DNA from: Stemphylium vesicarium
Taxonomy: Eukaryota; Ascomycota; Dothideomycetes; Pleosporales; Pleosporaceae
DNA length: 64,000 nt
Direction: 5' to 3'
NCBI GenBank assembly: GCA_004380135.1
Contig: QXCR01000002.1
Span: forward strand, 248,001 to 312,000
In this document: piece by piece, positions 12,228 to 23,674 of the stretch
Position numbering within the stretch: the first letter of the stretch is position 1
Layout: each line of letters begins with the position of its first letter
Program-made: the position numbers and the translations under genes
The notes under the pieces: generated by a model
Told to the model about the DNA's origin: nothing
The model's input: the letters and a program-made list of their open reading frames with translations, nothing else
Databases searched by the model: none

Positions 12228-15200
12228 TCAAGCGGCCGGCATGCTCGCCTGGCGGTGCTCCTGGAGCTGCGACACCATCGCAGTAAGTTCTTCAACCTGA
12301 ATCGAGAGCTTTGCAACTAGCGTTTTTAGTTGAGCATCTGATTCCACAACCCCTGTTCGGGTATGAGGCGGCCGACTGCTGTGCTGCACCCTTCCCAAAG
12401 TGTTCGGCTTGCTTGCCATCAACAAGCGCGGCGAATTAACAGGCAGCCGAGGGGCTCTTCTGGACAGGGCAGGTGATTGAGGACCGCTGAAAGATGTCAC
12501 TTTAGCGTTACGGGAGCGAGCCTCGGAAAGCCGCTCAAAAGCCCAGATCAAAAATACGAGAGGTAGATGCGTCGCCTTTAGCATTACGATCCGGGCGCTC
12601 CTAAGCCGCTCAGAGGGCAGAATGAGCCGTAACGGTCTGATCACGAGCGGAATAAGGTTCTGGAAGTTGGTCAGCCTTGCAATGCTGGGTGCAACGATGG
12701 AGACTACTTCATCAAGGGCCCACAGGGATTGGCAGCGTCATTGAGTCGAGAAAGCCTGAGCGGCAGAGCAAGGCTCGTCGGTAAGGCAACAACTGCGAAG
12801 AGCCCACAAAATGACGGCCCTCAAAAAAGTAAAAAAAGTCAAGTGTAAACCTCTGACTGATTGGTTGTGCGTGCATCTCCCAATCTGGTCATAGAGGCTG
12901 TGTCCATTGGCCGTTCAGCGGCCCGGCGCTTAATGCCCGCTTTTCCGCCCCCGACAATAGTATCTCGAAACTAACTTACCAAGGGAGGCAAGAAGTATGT
13001 CAACCTATTCGAACTTGACGCTTCAAGTACGTAGACCGAGTAACTGCACCAATACTGCAGTCAGTGACTGTTGTAGACGGGTGCTGGAGGTACACGAACA
13101 CGAATAGGTACTCATCTCTGGCATGATCTAGGACCTAGCCAGTGTCAACATTGCTCTTTTTCGTCGCCATGTAGAGTCTGGGTCAAGGTTATAGCGCACT
13201 CTCAATCAATGACAGGGGCAGACGTGATTGTGATGAATTTGGTGTTGAACAGCCCAGATGTGGCTGTATCACACCCCAAACACCATAACCGGGAAAATCT
13301 AAAGACTACATCCAATGCGATATATCCTGGAAAGACTGCAGTTGGGAATGGGGAGGCGGAGTCGGATGTGGGCCGTTGTTTTGCTTTGCTTGGCATGCAT
13401 AAAATGTATGCGGGCCGCGGAAATGGGGCATTGACAGCCAACGAGAATGCAAAGTACCTTGCTCAGAGAGTTGCTCAACAGCGATATTAAACTTGTAATG
13501 AGCAGAATGTTTGTCAAGGTGACGAAAACAAGCTAGTGTATGGATTAGCAGACCGCAAAGTCATGCATTCCAAATAGCCTTACCATGACTGGGGGACCAA
13601 AGAACGGCGAGCTATGCACCATTAGCGGATCAATGACACTGAATCTGGAGAGTTGCATACATCTCTTCGGCGACGTCTATGAACCGCTTTTATTAGCTAT
13701 TTGTGGAGGCGGTGTATGTGGTGCTTGGACCGCTGCCTGTGGCATTGACTTACCGAATCCCAAGTAGCTTGATCTGGGGGCTTGTTAGCTGGCTCCATAG
13801 CAGCAGTAACATAGCCTCACTCACCCGAAAAAGACTTTGACGAGGATCCAACTCTATATTGGATTAGCGATGTTGCGGCCGCCGTACCGGAGATGACATG
13901 ACTGACCATCTCTTTCGCATTGAACCTGCTGTCGCGAGCTAACAGCACGAATGTCGTCAAGAAGCCTGGCCAGAGATGAGTTTTCGTTCGCAAGCCCTGG
14001 AACATATGGCCACTCACCCAAATACAGGATGACGACGAGTGAAAGGAACTTGACGAAGTCCTTGGTCATCTCTATGCCAAACTTAGTGGGGCCACTCATC
14101 TAGCTGTACGATGAGGTGTGCGAACCTTTCAGGCAGGGGATGAGGGTCCCGAAGTAGCGATTGAGACTCAGTAGGGAGAATATCCGCGGAACGAGAAAGA
14201 GAGCCTCCAATCCAAGTACGTCGTATGCAAGATCTACCGTTGTAGCATGACCGGTCGCCAAGCCCACGATTCCTGTAAGTTTTTAGACTTATCTCAATGA
14301 ACGGGGCGTGTGAGGCTCACTCATGATGCAGAATACGAAGCCAACGACGACTATGCTTATATCCCACGTCCACCTGTCGGTGTTAGCTACCGCTGATGCA
14401 GCCCAAACGAACGAGAGGATCACCAGAAATCGGAGGCGTAGAAAGACGTCTGCCCGGCATCAAACCAATCTGCAAACTCGTCGTATGCGAAGCTAGCAAT
14501 CCACACATATAGTAGTAGTTCGGGGATAGTGATGCGGGCGTTGTCGCGTCTGACCAGCACTGCATAATACAGCCCTAGGAAGGCAGCGAAAAATAGTGTC
14601 TCGAACACCTTGAGGTATAACGGAACGCGTAGACGAGAAAATGGGTCGGCCTGTTTCCTATTGTATCGCTTGGGCTTTTTCGCGGAGTGCAAGCTAAGGG
14701 TCTCCCAAAAGACAATGTCGCCCTTCCACAGCCCGTTTAGGATCTTTTGGACGGGTCTTTGTGCAAGAAACTTCTTAGCCCCTACGATGGTTTAGTGTCA
14801 ACGCTGGGTTGGAGCCGAGATAGGGCTGTCGGAAACATACCAGATACAGTCGCAAGTTCAAGAGCACTAAGATTCTCACATTGGGACATCAACGAATCGA
14901 AGCGAGAAGCTGCAGGCTGATCGTGGCCAAAGTAATCTCCACTAGAGGTCGGTAGAAGGGGCGAGCGTTCGCTCGGGTGTGTATTGTCATGTCCGTTCTC
15001 GCGAATTCGAAGGCCGTCTGCCGCGATTGGAGAATGTGAAGGAGATGCGGGAGGCAATTCAACCAGTAAGCATTCAATGATGTCCGCTTCCTTCAAATTT
15101 GTTAAGAATTGCCAGGCAACAAATTCACATGCATAACCTCGCGCCTCATTTACACCTGGTTCATCGCTACTCTCCTCTACAGCAGAAAAGTGCCCTTTGA

Positions 15201-15593
15201 GAGCCCTGGCTTCGGTCAGCTCTGTTTCGTCGCAAGATGTCTCATTGTTCTATATCACGCCATGTATCCATATCTCGAGTGGTGCAAAGTTGCTTCGACG
15301 TACATGAGGGCGGGTACTAAGGCAGGGTGCTCGACTTGGGTGGAGAGGTATAGGATGAGAGGCCGAAGAGCGCGTCCCTCCTGCGACCGGCGTAGGTCTT
15401 CGAAGGCATGTGGGAGCTTAATGGTATGCTCAAAGAACCTATGCCTCGATTAGGGTACCGCGTCGATCGCGCATTGCACTCCACAAACTGACTGGCATAG
15501 CTTGTCTACCAAGTCCCCAAAGCACTCGTCACCGTCTATCTCGGGCATTCCCGCATCCTCTACTGGCCATGACGGCGTAGGTGGCAGCGACAT
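12228..15593 (-). CDS. TRP/Yvc1-like cation channel, 16 exons
   Basis: Reconstructed on the minus strand from 16 exons: 15593-15493, 15438-15304, 15205-14841, 14781-14424, 14373-14321, 14272-14126, 14071-14018, 13965-13907, 13853-13825, 13773-13754, 13676-13661, 13611-13584, 13532-13458, 13134-13100, 13043-12980 and 12659-12228. Together they give 656 residues. The spliced protein resembles fungal Yvc1 (TRPY) vacuolar calcium-release channels. It has a cytosolic N-terminal region ending near SGAKKFLAQRPVQK, then about six hydrophobic helices beginning at VPLYLKVFETLFFAA. A pore-side segment (SWILVKVFFG to FFGPPVM) follows, then a last helix TNILLITSLISLLSNS. After it come a conserved post-pore block around YSVYVLEASSSNRLTYFLPP and a C-terminal coiled coil (about the last 45 residues). 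Exons of 16 and 20 bp and two long introns (323 and 320 bp among about 50-bp ones) are unusual. The family is well supported; channel gating, ion and membrane are inferred. It could be a paralogue of the main Yvc1. Confidence 0.85.
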
Positions 15594-16439
15594 TTCTGAG
15601 TGTTCTCCGTGGTGCATCGTAGTTGGCTTGCTGCCCTCGGGTTTCGCAAAGATTCGCGACGCGAGGGCCGCATCAGCGCGCCACCGGAGCGGGCACTCCC
15701 GCGTCATGCTTTCTTGGCAGCCATCACCTTTTCCCATTTGGTCCCCTTCTCGGCCTCTCACACACACACCTTCTTCGTTTTGCGACACACCATCATCTTT
15801 CCTATCAATTATCTTGGCTATTTTGCTTCTACATGTATCACTGTCGCCACTGATGATGGCGTGTCATGCTAGCCACGCTACCAGCTGCTTTCGAAATGCG
15901 TCTTCTTTGCGCGTCTGAACCGGGCCGAGGAAACATCTGGCGCAAAGATGCACGCGCGTAGTTTCTCGGATTGAGAATGAAGGGTGGCATCAAAAGGCAC
16001 GACAAGATCTGCTCTCAAGTTTGAAGACATTCATTGGTACTAGAACCTTAAGGTCCGGCGGAGTACCACGGCTCGTTTTACTTGTGACTTTTCGACTGAT
16101 AGTCTTGCGCGGTCACACTGGTTTACTGTATCTACCACATCCCTAATTCCTGCTCAGCTTCTATAGCTCTTAGCTGGGGCACTAATGTCTCTGTGGTTGA
16201 CAGATTGCTTGTCCCTCTTGCCTGTTATATTTGTTCGGCGACTAAATTACTCGCCATCATCAAATTCCATGTCGCCATCTGTCCTGATCCACCCGTTGCT
16301 CTGGACCCGAGTGCTCAATAGCTTTTTGCTCTATGTTCTGATTTTTATAGTTGGTTCGTTCGTGCCTGATACGAAATTGCTTCGGCTCTTGGACTGCTGC
16401 GTGGTGGACAGAAGCCGGAGGATGCCGAAGGAGGGAAAA
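15594..16439. other. Intergenic, upstream of the channel gene
   Basis: Non-coding by my reading. It includes the likely promoter of the minus-strand channel gene and a short CA-rich and pyrimidine-rich stretch near 15755-15780. Confidence 0.45.
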
Positions 16440-16860
16440 CGCTACGGACAATTTGAGGAGCGCCATACCCCGATAGAGGAAAGGATGGCTTGTATGAATT
16501 TCAACTTGAGGTACTTCTGATGGTCTTCCTTTTCGATAGTATCCGTATGGCGGCCCAAGCCATGCTGAGCAGCTAAGATGTATGTTACCATCCCGCCAAG
16601 GAAGACAGGTCTAGCAAACATTGTCAAAAAAGGAATCGGGCTAGCCAGGATCTAGCTCAGCTTCTCACCGCTGCCGCCAGTATAAGAGCGTCGTTTCCGC
16701 CAGATGCCTTCACAATGATGACGCGGGCGTACATTCACATTCCGACGGCGGTCAAGGCAATGATATGGAACACTGCTGTCACACCAAGGAGATAGCTTAG
16801 GTTACTCTCTGGAGCTCGTGATGAATCTGTTTTATTTGGTGCGATGTCGACGAAAGTAAT
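16440..16860 (-). pseudogene. Broken SAT4/rhodopsin-like fungal membrane protein
   Basis: Minus-strand translation shows pieces of a SAT4-family (Pfam 'Rhodopsin', fungal) integral membrane protein in the right order. First comes a helix ESNLSYLLGVTAVFHIIALT. A basic loop and the family-like GGNDALILAAAV follow, then a helix GGMVTYILAAQHGLGRHT and a block KFIQAILSSIGVW that normally runs into KLSVAFSLLR. The frame is interrupted by TGA at 16735-16737 and by a frameshift near 16465, where GVW and LLKLSVAFSLLR lie in different frames. No splice choice I tried joins the pieces, and the later helices are missing. The stop could come from CGA by a C-to-T change, as repeat-induced point mutation produces, but a single site is weak evidence. 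I call it a decayed gene. Confidence 0.6.
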
Positions 16861-17873
16861 TAGGGTACAGTAAAGGAAAGTTGAGTAGTCGAGAAGAGGG
16901 ACTTCCAGTGCTATATGGATCTTTTCCAAAAGAAAGATGCGATATGCGACATGCACCTACTGACTTCTTGCATAGAATATACCGAAAGCCTCATCTTGGA
17001 TGCGGCACAACGGCTTGATAACGTTCTAGGAAACCAGGCCTGATTCTACGTCTTGGTTTCCTTGGCCGATGCTCCACTGAGTGCAATGCAGATAACATTG
17101 CTTGCACGAAGATTTTTTTCGAAAAATCCTTGAATGGCTCTGCTTCTCTTGAAACGACTGAAAGCCGCCCAGAACACTATCTCTACAGCTTGCACTTTCA
17201 TGCGATCGAATAACTGCTGCATTCGCGTCCCCGCATGCTGTTCGCACGGAACACAATCTATTTAGGGATTAGCTCATCGGGCTGGTGGGAGGGTCATGAC
17301 GGGAGAACCAGTTATTGCCCATATTGGTATGGATGGCCGAACCCGCTACGAATTAGAAACCCTTGAAAAAATCTAAGTGTTGAGTAACAGCACATGTACG
17401 AAGGGTCAAATCCCAAATTATATCTTCGGTGGCGAACATGGTGCATTTGGCAAGCAATAATAAGATCAGAAGCGAGCTACGTTTGGCACTTAACAGATAT
17501 GGCAAATTGCCTTTGAATCCACCTCCAGGTCGCGACTGTCATTCTCTTGCCCCTTTTATCAAGAATACGAGCGAGTACAAACAACCCTGGGTGCAAAGGC
17601 CATTGCCGGAAGAATTCCTAGCACTCCCACGCGGGACAGGGACAACATTGAGGCTTGAGTCGAAAAATAAAAACTCCAATAGGCCGTTGGAATCAGTGAT
17701 ACCTAGGTTGCGCGATGGAACGCTAATCATCTATTCATCCTTCAGGCGGTACCACCGGCTGTTAGGTGCGTCTTCAGTCACGTGCGGATGAGGTTATAAC
17801 CGTCAGCTGGGGTCGCCACATCCTTTCCACCACACTGCCAATTCCTCCTCATACTGGAATCTTCGACATTACG
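16861..17873. other. Intergenic, upstream of tyrosinase
   Basis: It contains the likely tyrosinase promoter. A 120-codon open frame at 17429-17791 has no recognisable domain and I do not call it a gene. Confidence 0.45.
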
Positions 17874-19285
17874 ATGCGTCTGTTTCGTACTATGACTGCT
17901 GTGCAGCTGCTGGCAGCTCACCTCGTGGCTGCCGTTCCCCTTGACCCACCTTCAAGCTTGGCCATCAACATAGACGAAGAAGCGGATCCCCTCGAAGCTC
18001 TTATCCAATTACAACAACACACCTATGACGCACTTGAGCATGCCGATGGGGTCGCAAAGAGGGCCCCGAAAGGATGCTCCCTGGCTACAACGACTATACG
18101 GAGAGACTGGTAAGTGCATCTTGCAAATGCAGTCGCGTAGGCTGACCTGGCCAAGGGAATATATGAGCTCGTTGAACCGAAAAGCCTATATTGAAGCTGT
18201 ACAATGCCTTCGAAAGTTGCCGTCCAAATCTGATGGAACATGGGCCCCTGCTGCGAAGACTCGTTACGATGATTTTGTCGCTATCCATGTCAACCAGACT
18301 ATGTTTGTGCATGGCAACGGTCTTTTTCTCACTTGGCATCGCTATTTTGTGTGGGCATACGAGCAAGCCCTTCGAAATGAATGCGGCTACAAGGGCTACC
18401 AACCTGTGAGTCCCAAATCCTTCCACCCACCAATGGCCCATAACTGACTTGTTAGTACTGGAATTGGTTTGCACATACAGATAACATCTATCAATCGCCT
18501 GTATTTGACGGGAGCAACACAAGCTTGGGTGGCGACGGCGAATTCTTTGCGCATAACGGAAGTCTTGCTGGTGCTAGGCTGATTGCGATCCCTTCTGGGA
18601 ACGGCGGCGGATGCGTCAAGAGTGGTCCTTTCAAAAAGTGAGCTTTTCTCGTGCCTGGACGCCATACCAAAACTAACACGATACCAGCACGCAAGCAAAC
18701 ATCGGACCAATTTCACCTGGTATGCAGGGCTTCACTAATCTGGGCGCCGACATTACCGACTTCAATCCCCATTGCCTGCGAAGGGACATCAGTCCCTACA
18801 TACCAAAAAAGTGGTTCACTACGACAAATTTGCTGAATGTTACCATCGGCGCAGGTTCGCGGACACACCTTGACTTCTGGACCGAAATCCAGGGCCGATA
18901 CGAAGACGGTTTCCTGGGTCTTCACACGTCAGGTCACTATACTATGGGTGGCGGTAAGTTTTGAATGTACGAAATGCATCCGAGACGCATACACTGACTT
19001 AGTATCTCCAATTCTGCAGATGCGACCGACCTCTACTCATCCGTCAACGATCCTGCCTTTTTCCTCCATCATGCCATGCTTGACCGAATCTATTGGATTT
19101 GGCAAACGCTTCATCCGGCTGAGGCAAATAAGGTGGCTGGTACCCTGACGCTGAAGAACAGGCCTCCGACGCGTAACGCCACCATCGACGAACCGTTGGA
19201 GTTAGGTGTCAACGGTAAGACCGTGAAGATTCGCGACGTGTTTGATACCTTGGGGGGTAGCCCTTTGTGCTACATTTACCTTTAA
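17874..19285 (+). CDS. Secreted tyrosinase (polyphenol oxidase)
   Basis: Five exons, 17874-18109, 18156-18405, 18456-18637, 18688-18953 and 19020-19285, give 399 residues. Type-3 dicopper enzyme oxidising mono- and diphenols to quinones, used in pigment or phenolic chemistry. The N-terminus is a signal peptide (MRLFRTMTAVQLLAAHLVAA) followed by a short propeptide-like stretch ending near KR. The CuA site is seen as His123, His131 and His140 (IHVN, VHG, TWHRYF). CuB is His302 and His306 (HTSGH), with the FFLHHAMLD motif around 325-332. All six copper-ligand positions appear present, so it should be active. The protein ends soon after the catalytic core, without the long C-terminal lid domain of intracellular latent tyrosinases; this fits the short secreted class. 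Neighbours do not form an obvious pigment cluster. Confidence 0.9.
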
Positions 19286-19713
19286 GCCCATGACCACGGA
19301 TACTTCTAGTTTGTGAATAGTCAGTCTCAACACTTTCAATACCAGTTTCCTGTGCTTCAGCTAAAGCAATGCTTGTCGTAAACAGCCGACCTATGCATAA
19401 ATTCGGCTTGCGTCTTGCTGTACTTTGTGTATTCAGAATCGCGACATCGTGCTAGGAGTGAGAATGAAGTTATCAAGTCGTGCCTTTAGAGAAAGATCGC
19501 AACCTGGACATGTCGCAGCGAGCGCTATGATTATTCAACCTTGGAATCCGACATGCCGAGCCCTGGAGGCTGCGCCCCGAGCGGCGTGAATTAGCGCCTT
19601 GGCACAAAACACAAGAAGGCAGTCCTGGCTTCCGCAACAAAGCGATTTTCCTCTCGTTTGTTACACCTGCTTATACTCTGCAGTGTTCAGTCAACTCGAA
19701 TGGATCAAGCGCA
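19286..19713. other. Intergenic
   Basis: About 0.43 kb between tyrosinase and the next plus-strand gene. No feature recognised. Confidence 0.5.
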
Positions 19714-20839
19714 ATGGTATCGTATCACAGTGCAAGATATGCTGTTTCCTGGAAATCCCCACAAGCCGACACTGCCCTGTCAGGAAAGCCAACCCAGGCA
19801 GCATCGATTTATGACATCCCGTGCTCACCAGCCTCCGGATCTATCAGTGCAGACAAGCAGGGTTTCTCCAGAAATCGAAATCGATCGCCAACAGCTGGCC
19901 CCGGGGCTATCGCGCAGTCCCCGCAGAAGTCAAAGCCCTCAAGCACTCGGAAGAGGCGTCTACCGGTGCATGAGCTCGCTCTTTTGCGAACTACCACATG
20001 TGACGGACTACCTCAACCGAGTGTAAGAAACTTGCATGTCTTTCACAGATAAACCTTGATATGAGACTAATGCCTTTCGGCTGCAGAGTGTTGTCGTTAC
20101 GTCTGCCAGTCCTATCGCGGTTACTGACCCTATCGAAGACAGTCGGATCTTGATCTCGCTCGCAAGTAACTCTGATGATCTCGTGTGACCCCTAAATGCT
20201 GGGTGCTCGCTACTATTGCTACTAATGCCAACACAGATGTCGCGCGGCGGAACTGGCTCGAAACGCAGATCATCGCCGCGGAAGACTCAGCGTTCAGGCG
20301 CGACTAGTCCACCAAAAAACGATTTATCGAGTACTCCGATAAATTTGCATGGACAGCTTGGAGCAACATCCAATCCTGTGCTGCAGCCGTTTGTTGGTGG
20401 TCAAGTTGCTTCAGACGGGTTCAACGGTCGTGAGCTTCAGATCATTCACTGGAAGCGTGCAGCTCGTCGAGGCTTCGCATCATGGAAGAGAAAGAAGGTC
20501 ATGGTCGCCCGCGCGCTCCCTCTAAGGGACGGGCTTCTACCTACGCCTGATTATGCCAATTTCGATACTTCACAGAGCATTCCAAATGGTGACGGACAGA
20601 ACCTTGATGATTGGTCCGCCTCGGAAGAACGCCAAGATCGAGATACCAGTCAACGTCTGGCGCAGCTGGCGTTGGTGAACAATCGGAGTTCAGCCCGAGG
20701 TTGTACGTCGATCCCATCGCCCCTCAAACTTTGCGATCAGGCGGTCCTTCATCAGCTCTCTAGTATAACGGCTCCTATTCGGCGCGAACCGGGAATCCCA
20801 GAAGCAGATAGGGAGAAGAAGAGCACTGCACAGCCATAG
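19714..20839 (+). CDS. Unrecognised 335-aa hypothetical protein
   Basis: Proposed exons 19714-20022, 20087-20182 and 20237-20839 give 335 residues in one continuous frame. The two introns (64 and 54 bp) have GT donors, CTAAT-type branch sites and CAG acceptors. I do not recognise the family. The sequence is polar and partly low-complexity. It has a basic cluster (STRKRR) near residue 80, another (GSKRRSSPRK) just after intron 2, and an aromatic-basic segment IIHWKRAARRGFASWKRKK in the middle. The rest is Ser/Gln-rich. No signal peptide or membrane helix is seen. The basic patches could be nuclear signals, but that is a guess. The gene model itself is moderately supported; the start codon is uncertain. 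Confidence 0.5.
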
Positions 20840-21960
20840 AGGAAGAGGATGAATCCAGGACCGAAATTCCCAGTCGTGACTAGAACGATGTTCCAGATGC
20901 GACAGATCGAATGGTTTTACTTCTCGACAATACCACCCATCTTCATACCCATCTTCACACCCAATTGCAAGACTCGTACGACGAAGACTGAGCCAGCAAC
21001 AGCGCATAAGTCTTCAGATGTCGATACGCCGGATCTGGTTAAAATCTTTGGCAATGCTGTATGCCCTGTGTTTCTATCGACTCTTTGTCTTTGGGCGCTT
21101 GGATGTGCGGGTAACTAGGCGATGTAAGACGCAGCGGAACATCAAATTGGCGCGTCAGATTAAGTATGTAGACCATGGAGAGGAAGTAACGCTCCTTAGC
21201 TCAATGCGCTACAGGGGAAGATCCCTCACAAGCGGCTAATTTACGGACGGGAACTTCTAGTGTACATCAAATGACACCTACTCGAAGTTTCATCCAGGTC
21301 CTGGCGGGCTGGCCTTATGCCCCATACTTTGTTATAGTATTTCCGACTTCAATCTCGCGGCAGAGGCGAGGCTGTTGAATCATCATTGTGTGAATCTGCA
21401 ACCCTCTGACCCGGAAACAAACTGGTCGCTATTGAGCGCATAGATCTCTTGCGTTTAGGCCATGGCTTTCCATACCGGTTCCCCGGTAAAGTATGACCAA
21501 CCGCACCGAAGCTGTCTGGGACACGGCGAATGGTATAATTGACGATCTCCTGTAGATCGTCGAGGCTCTCGCGGGTGTGGAGAAGCTCAAATTCCCCGAA
21601 GCTTTTCTAGCGGTAGTCCTAAAATAGCGCAGAGATCGGTGTTTTGGCCTCGCGATTCAGACACTAACATCAAACATCACACTACTGTCTGGACGCATGG
21701 ACGAAACGCAACACAGAGATTCTGTTGCCGTGTTGACACAGATGGGGGTCGGCCTGTAAGATGGCTTCCATGGTGCGGCGTGAAGAATATTATACCTAGG
21801 ATTTGCGCTGTCTGCGCGAAGTTCTTCCCTCTGCTTCGACTCCTCGCACATCTGACCATCGTCTGCCTGTCAATTATTGCTGCTACATAGACTAGATCGC
21901 TCCCAGTCATCTCAGTGGAATCGACAGTTGCTGAAGAGCAGGTTGCAAGACAAAGCCATC
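20840..21960. other. Intergenic
   Basis: 1.1 kb between two plus-strand genes. Short open frames only; no recognised gene or repeat. Confidence 0.5.
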
Positions 21961-23674
21961 ATGGCATCACAGGGCGGCATGCCGCCTACAATGGTGAGTA
22001 CACGGAGTTCAACCTAAAAGTCTTTTGACTGGAGCGACATCCAAAGCCTCAATAGCTAACTCAATCAAGGCAGCAAAGGGCCCACCGTATGCTCCTATGG
22101 TATGGCCATTAGGTGGATCTCCAGCAAAAGGTGTCGACATACCAGCTCAATCCGTCTTCATGGTCCTGTTCATGATTGGAGCTGCGGTACACATGAAAAT
22201 CTTCCAAAAGAACAGAGCCAGAGGCCACAAATTCTTAGCGAGTCTTTTCATCTTCTGTAAGTTTGCAGGTAGTGTACGAATCGAGCGTCCTGAGCTAACA
22301 TTTATGTCAGTCTTCTGCATAGAGCGCACTGTAACGTCGATATTACGGATCGCATCAGTGTGCGACCCGACAAACGTCTCACTCGCGATTGCTGTACAGA
22401 TATTCATTGCGGCAGGCGTACTCATCTTGTTTATTATCAATCTCATCTTCGCCATGCGCCTGGTCCGGTCCACACACCCATCTGTTGGCTGGCACATTGC
22501 TTTCGGCATTGCTTTCAAGGTGCTCTGCGCGTTAGTTGGGTTGACTATCGTCGCAGTTATTGCCGCCACCGTCCAGAGTTTCTATACCCTCGATCCCAAC
22601 ACCCGAACCACCGACCGCGGCTTTCAACAGTACGGCGCAACATTCCTTGCCATCATCGCTACACTGCCATTGCCTATCACTATGTTTACGTTGCTTATTC
22701 CTTATTCGCCAGTTGATCGCTTCGGTATCGGCCGCCTTCGCACAAAGGTCATTGTCTTGCTTATCAGCACAACACTCCTGTCTCTCGGCGCATGGTTTCG
22801 TTGTGGTGTCACCTTCCAAACGCCAGTACCACGATCGCAGCCTCTTCCGGGTTATCTTGGCAAAGCGTCATTCTACATTTTCAACTTCCTCGTCGAGATC
22901 CAAACAGTACTCATGTATGCCATCCTTCGAGTAGACCTTCGGTGGTACATACCCGATGGCGCAAAGGGACCAGGTAGCTATGCTAAGTCGCAGGCTCAAC
23001 AAGACGTGGAAATGCAAGATTCGCGGCCAACCTCTTCCGAAAGTAAACAAGCAGACAGCAAGACACTCCGAACGATCAGCGAGCATGAAGACGAGGATGA
23101 AGAGATGACCGACGAGAAAGCCATATCGCCACTTGACCCACCAAAGATCATAGAGATCGATCTTGGAAACTCATCACGCAGCTCTCTCGCACCACCCGAT
23201 CCAGAGACTAGAAGGAACTCAGTGCGCAGTTCGCTTGCTCCGCCAAAGGCCGCTGATAGGTCTGCACGCAGCTCTATCCTCTCCGAACGCCTGTCCATGT
23301 TCATCTCCAAATCAACCAGCACGTTGGCTACTTTCGCCACGCCCGAACAGAAACAACGGTGGCGCGAAAGTGAAGAAGCAAGAATCGTTCGACGTTTGGG
23401 CGGCCCTTGGCAACAACTCCCAAGCCCCACGGAGACCACGTTCAGCACGAACCGAAGCCCCAGGGAGAGCGTTTTCAGCCCCAGCACAGTAGGGGATGCA
23501 AGCGTAGAGTCACCGATTCCAGCACACATAAGGAGCGGTTCCGAGGCGCCCAGCATCCCAGACGTGGTATCTGAAGGTGGCTGGACACCAAGAATTGAGT
23601 GGGAATTCGGGAGGCCACGACGATTCTTGAGCTTGAAGAAGAGAAGTATGATTGGATTGAACATTCCCAAATAG
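21961..23674 (+). CDS. DUF3112-family seven-helix membrane protein
   Basis: Exons 21961-21993, 22070-22256 and 22311-23674 give 527 residues. The spliced N-terminus (GPPYAPMVWPLGG, then GVDIPAQSVFMVLFMIGA) and the seven hydrophobic helices to about residue 290 match the fungal DUF3112 family, sometimes described as GPCR-like. The helices end with ASFYIFNFLVEIQTVLMYA and the block RVDLRWYIPDGAKGPGSY. The remaining 220 residues are a cytosolic-looking, Ser/Asp/Glu-rich tail with two SSLAPP motifs. Intron 2 (22257-22310) is 54 bp long and has no in-frame stop, so reading through it adds 18 residues that break a helix boundary. The strong GTAAGT donor, GCTAAC branch and CAG acceptor argue for splicing. 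Function and ligand are unknown. Confidence 0.85.

Noticed and set aside
12660..13457. Introner-like elements in the channel gene
   Set aside because: The two long introns are alike in length, but reading them side by side shows no shared sequence or inverted repeats.
13209..13490. 93-codon plus-strand frame
   Set aside because: It overlaps a long intron and one exon of the minus-strand channel, whose spliced protein matches a known family.
17429..17791. 120-codon open frame upstream of tyrosinase
   Set aside because: No domain, no splice partner, and it overlaps the likely tyrosinase promoter; coding potential not convincing.
16440..21000. Pigment or secondary-metabolite gene cluster around tyrosinase
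   Set aside because: No polyketide synthase, peptide synthetase, P450 or pathway regulator is present; only a broken SAT4 gene and an orphan lie nearby.
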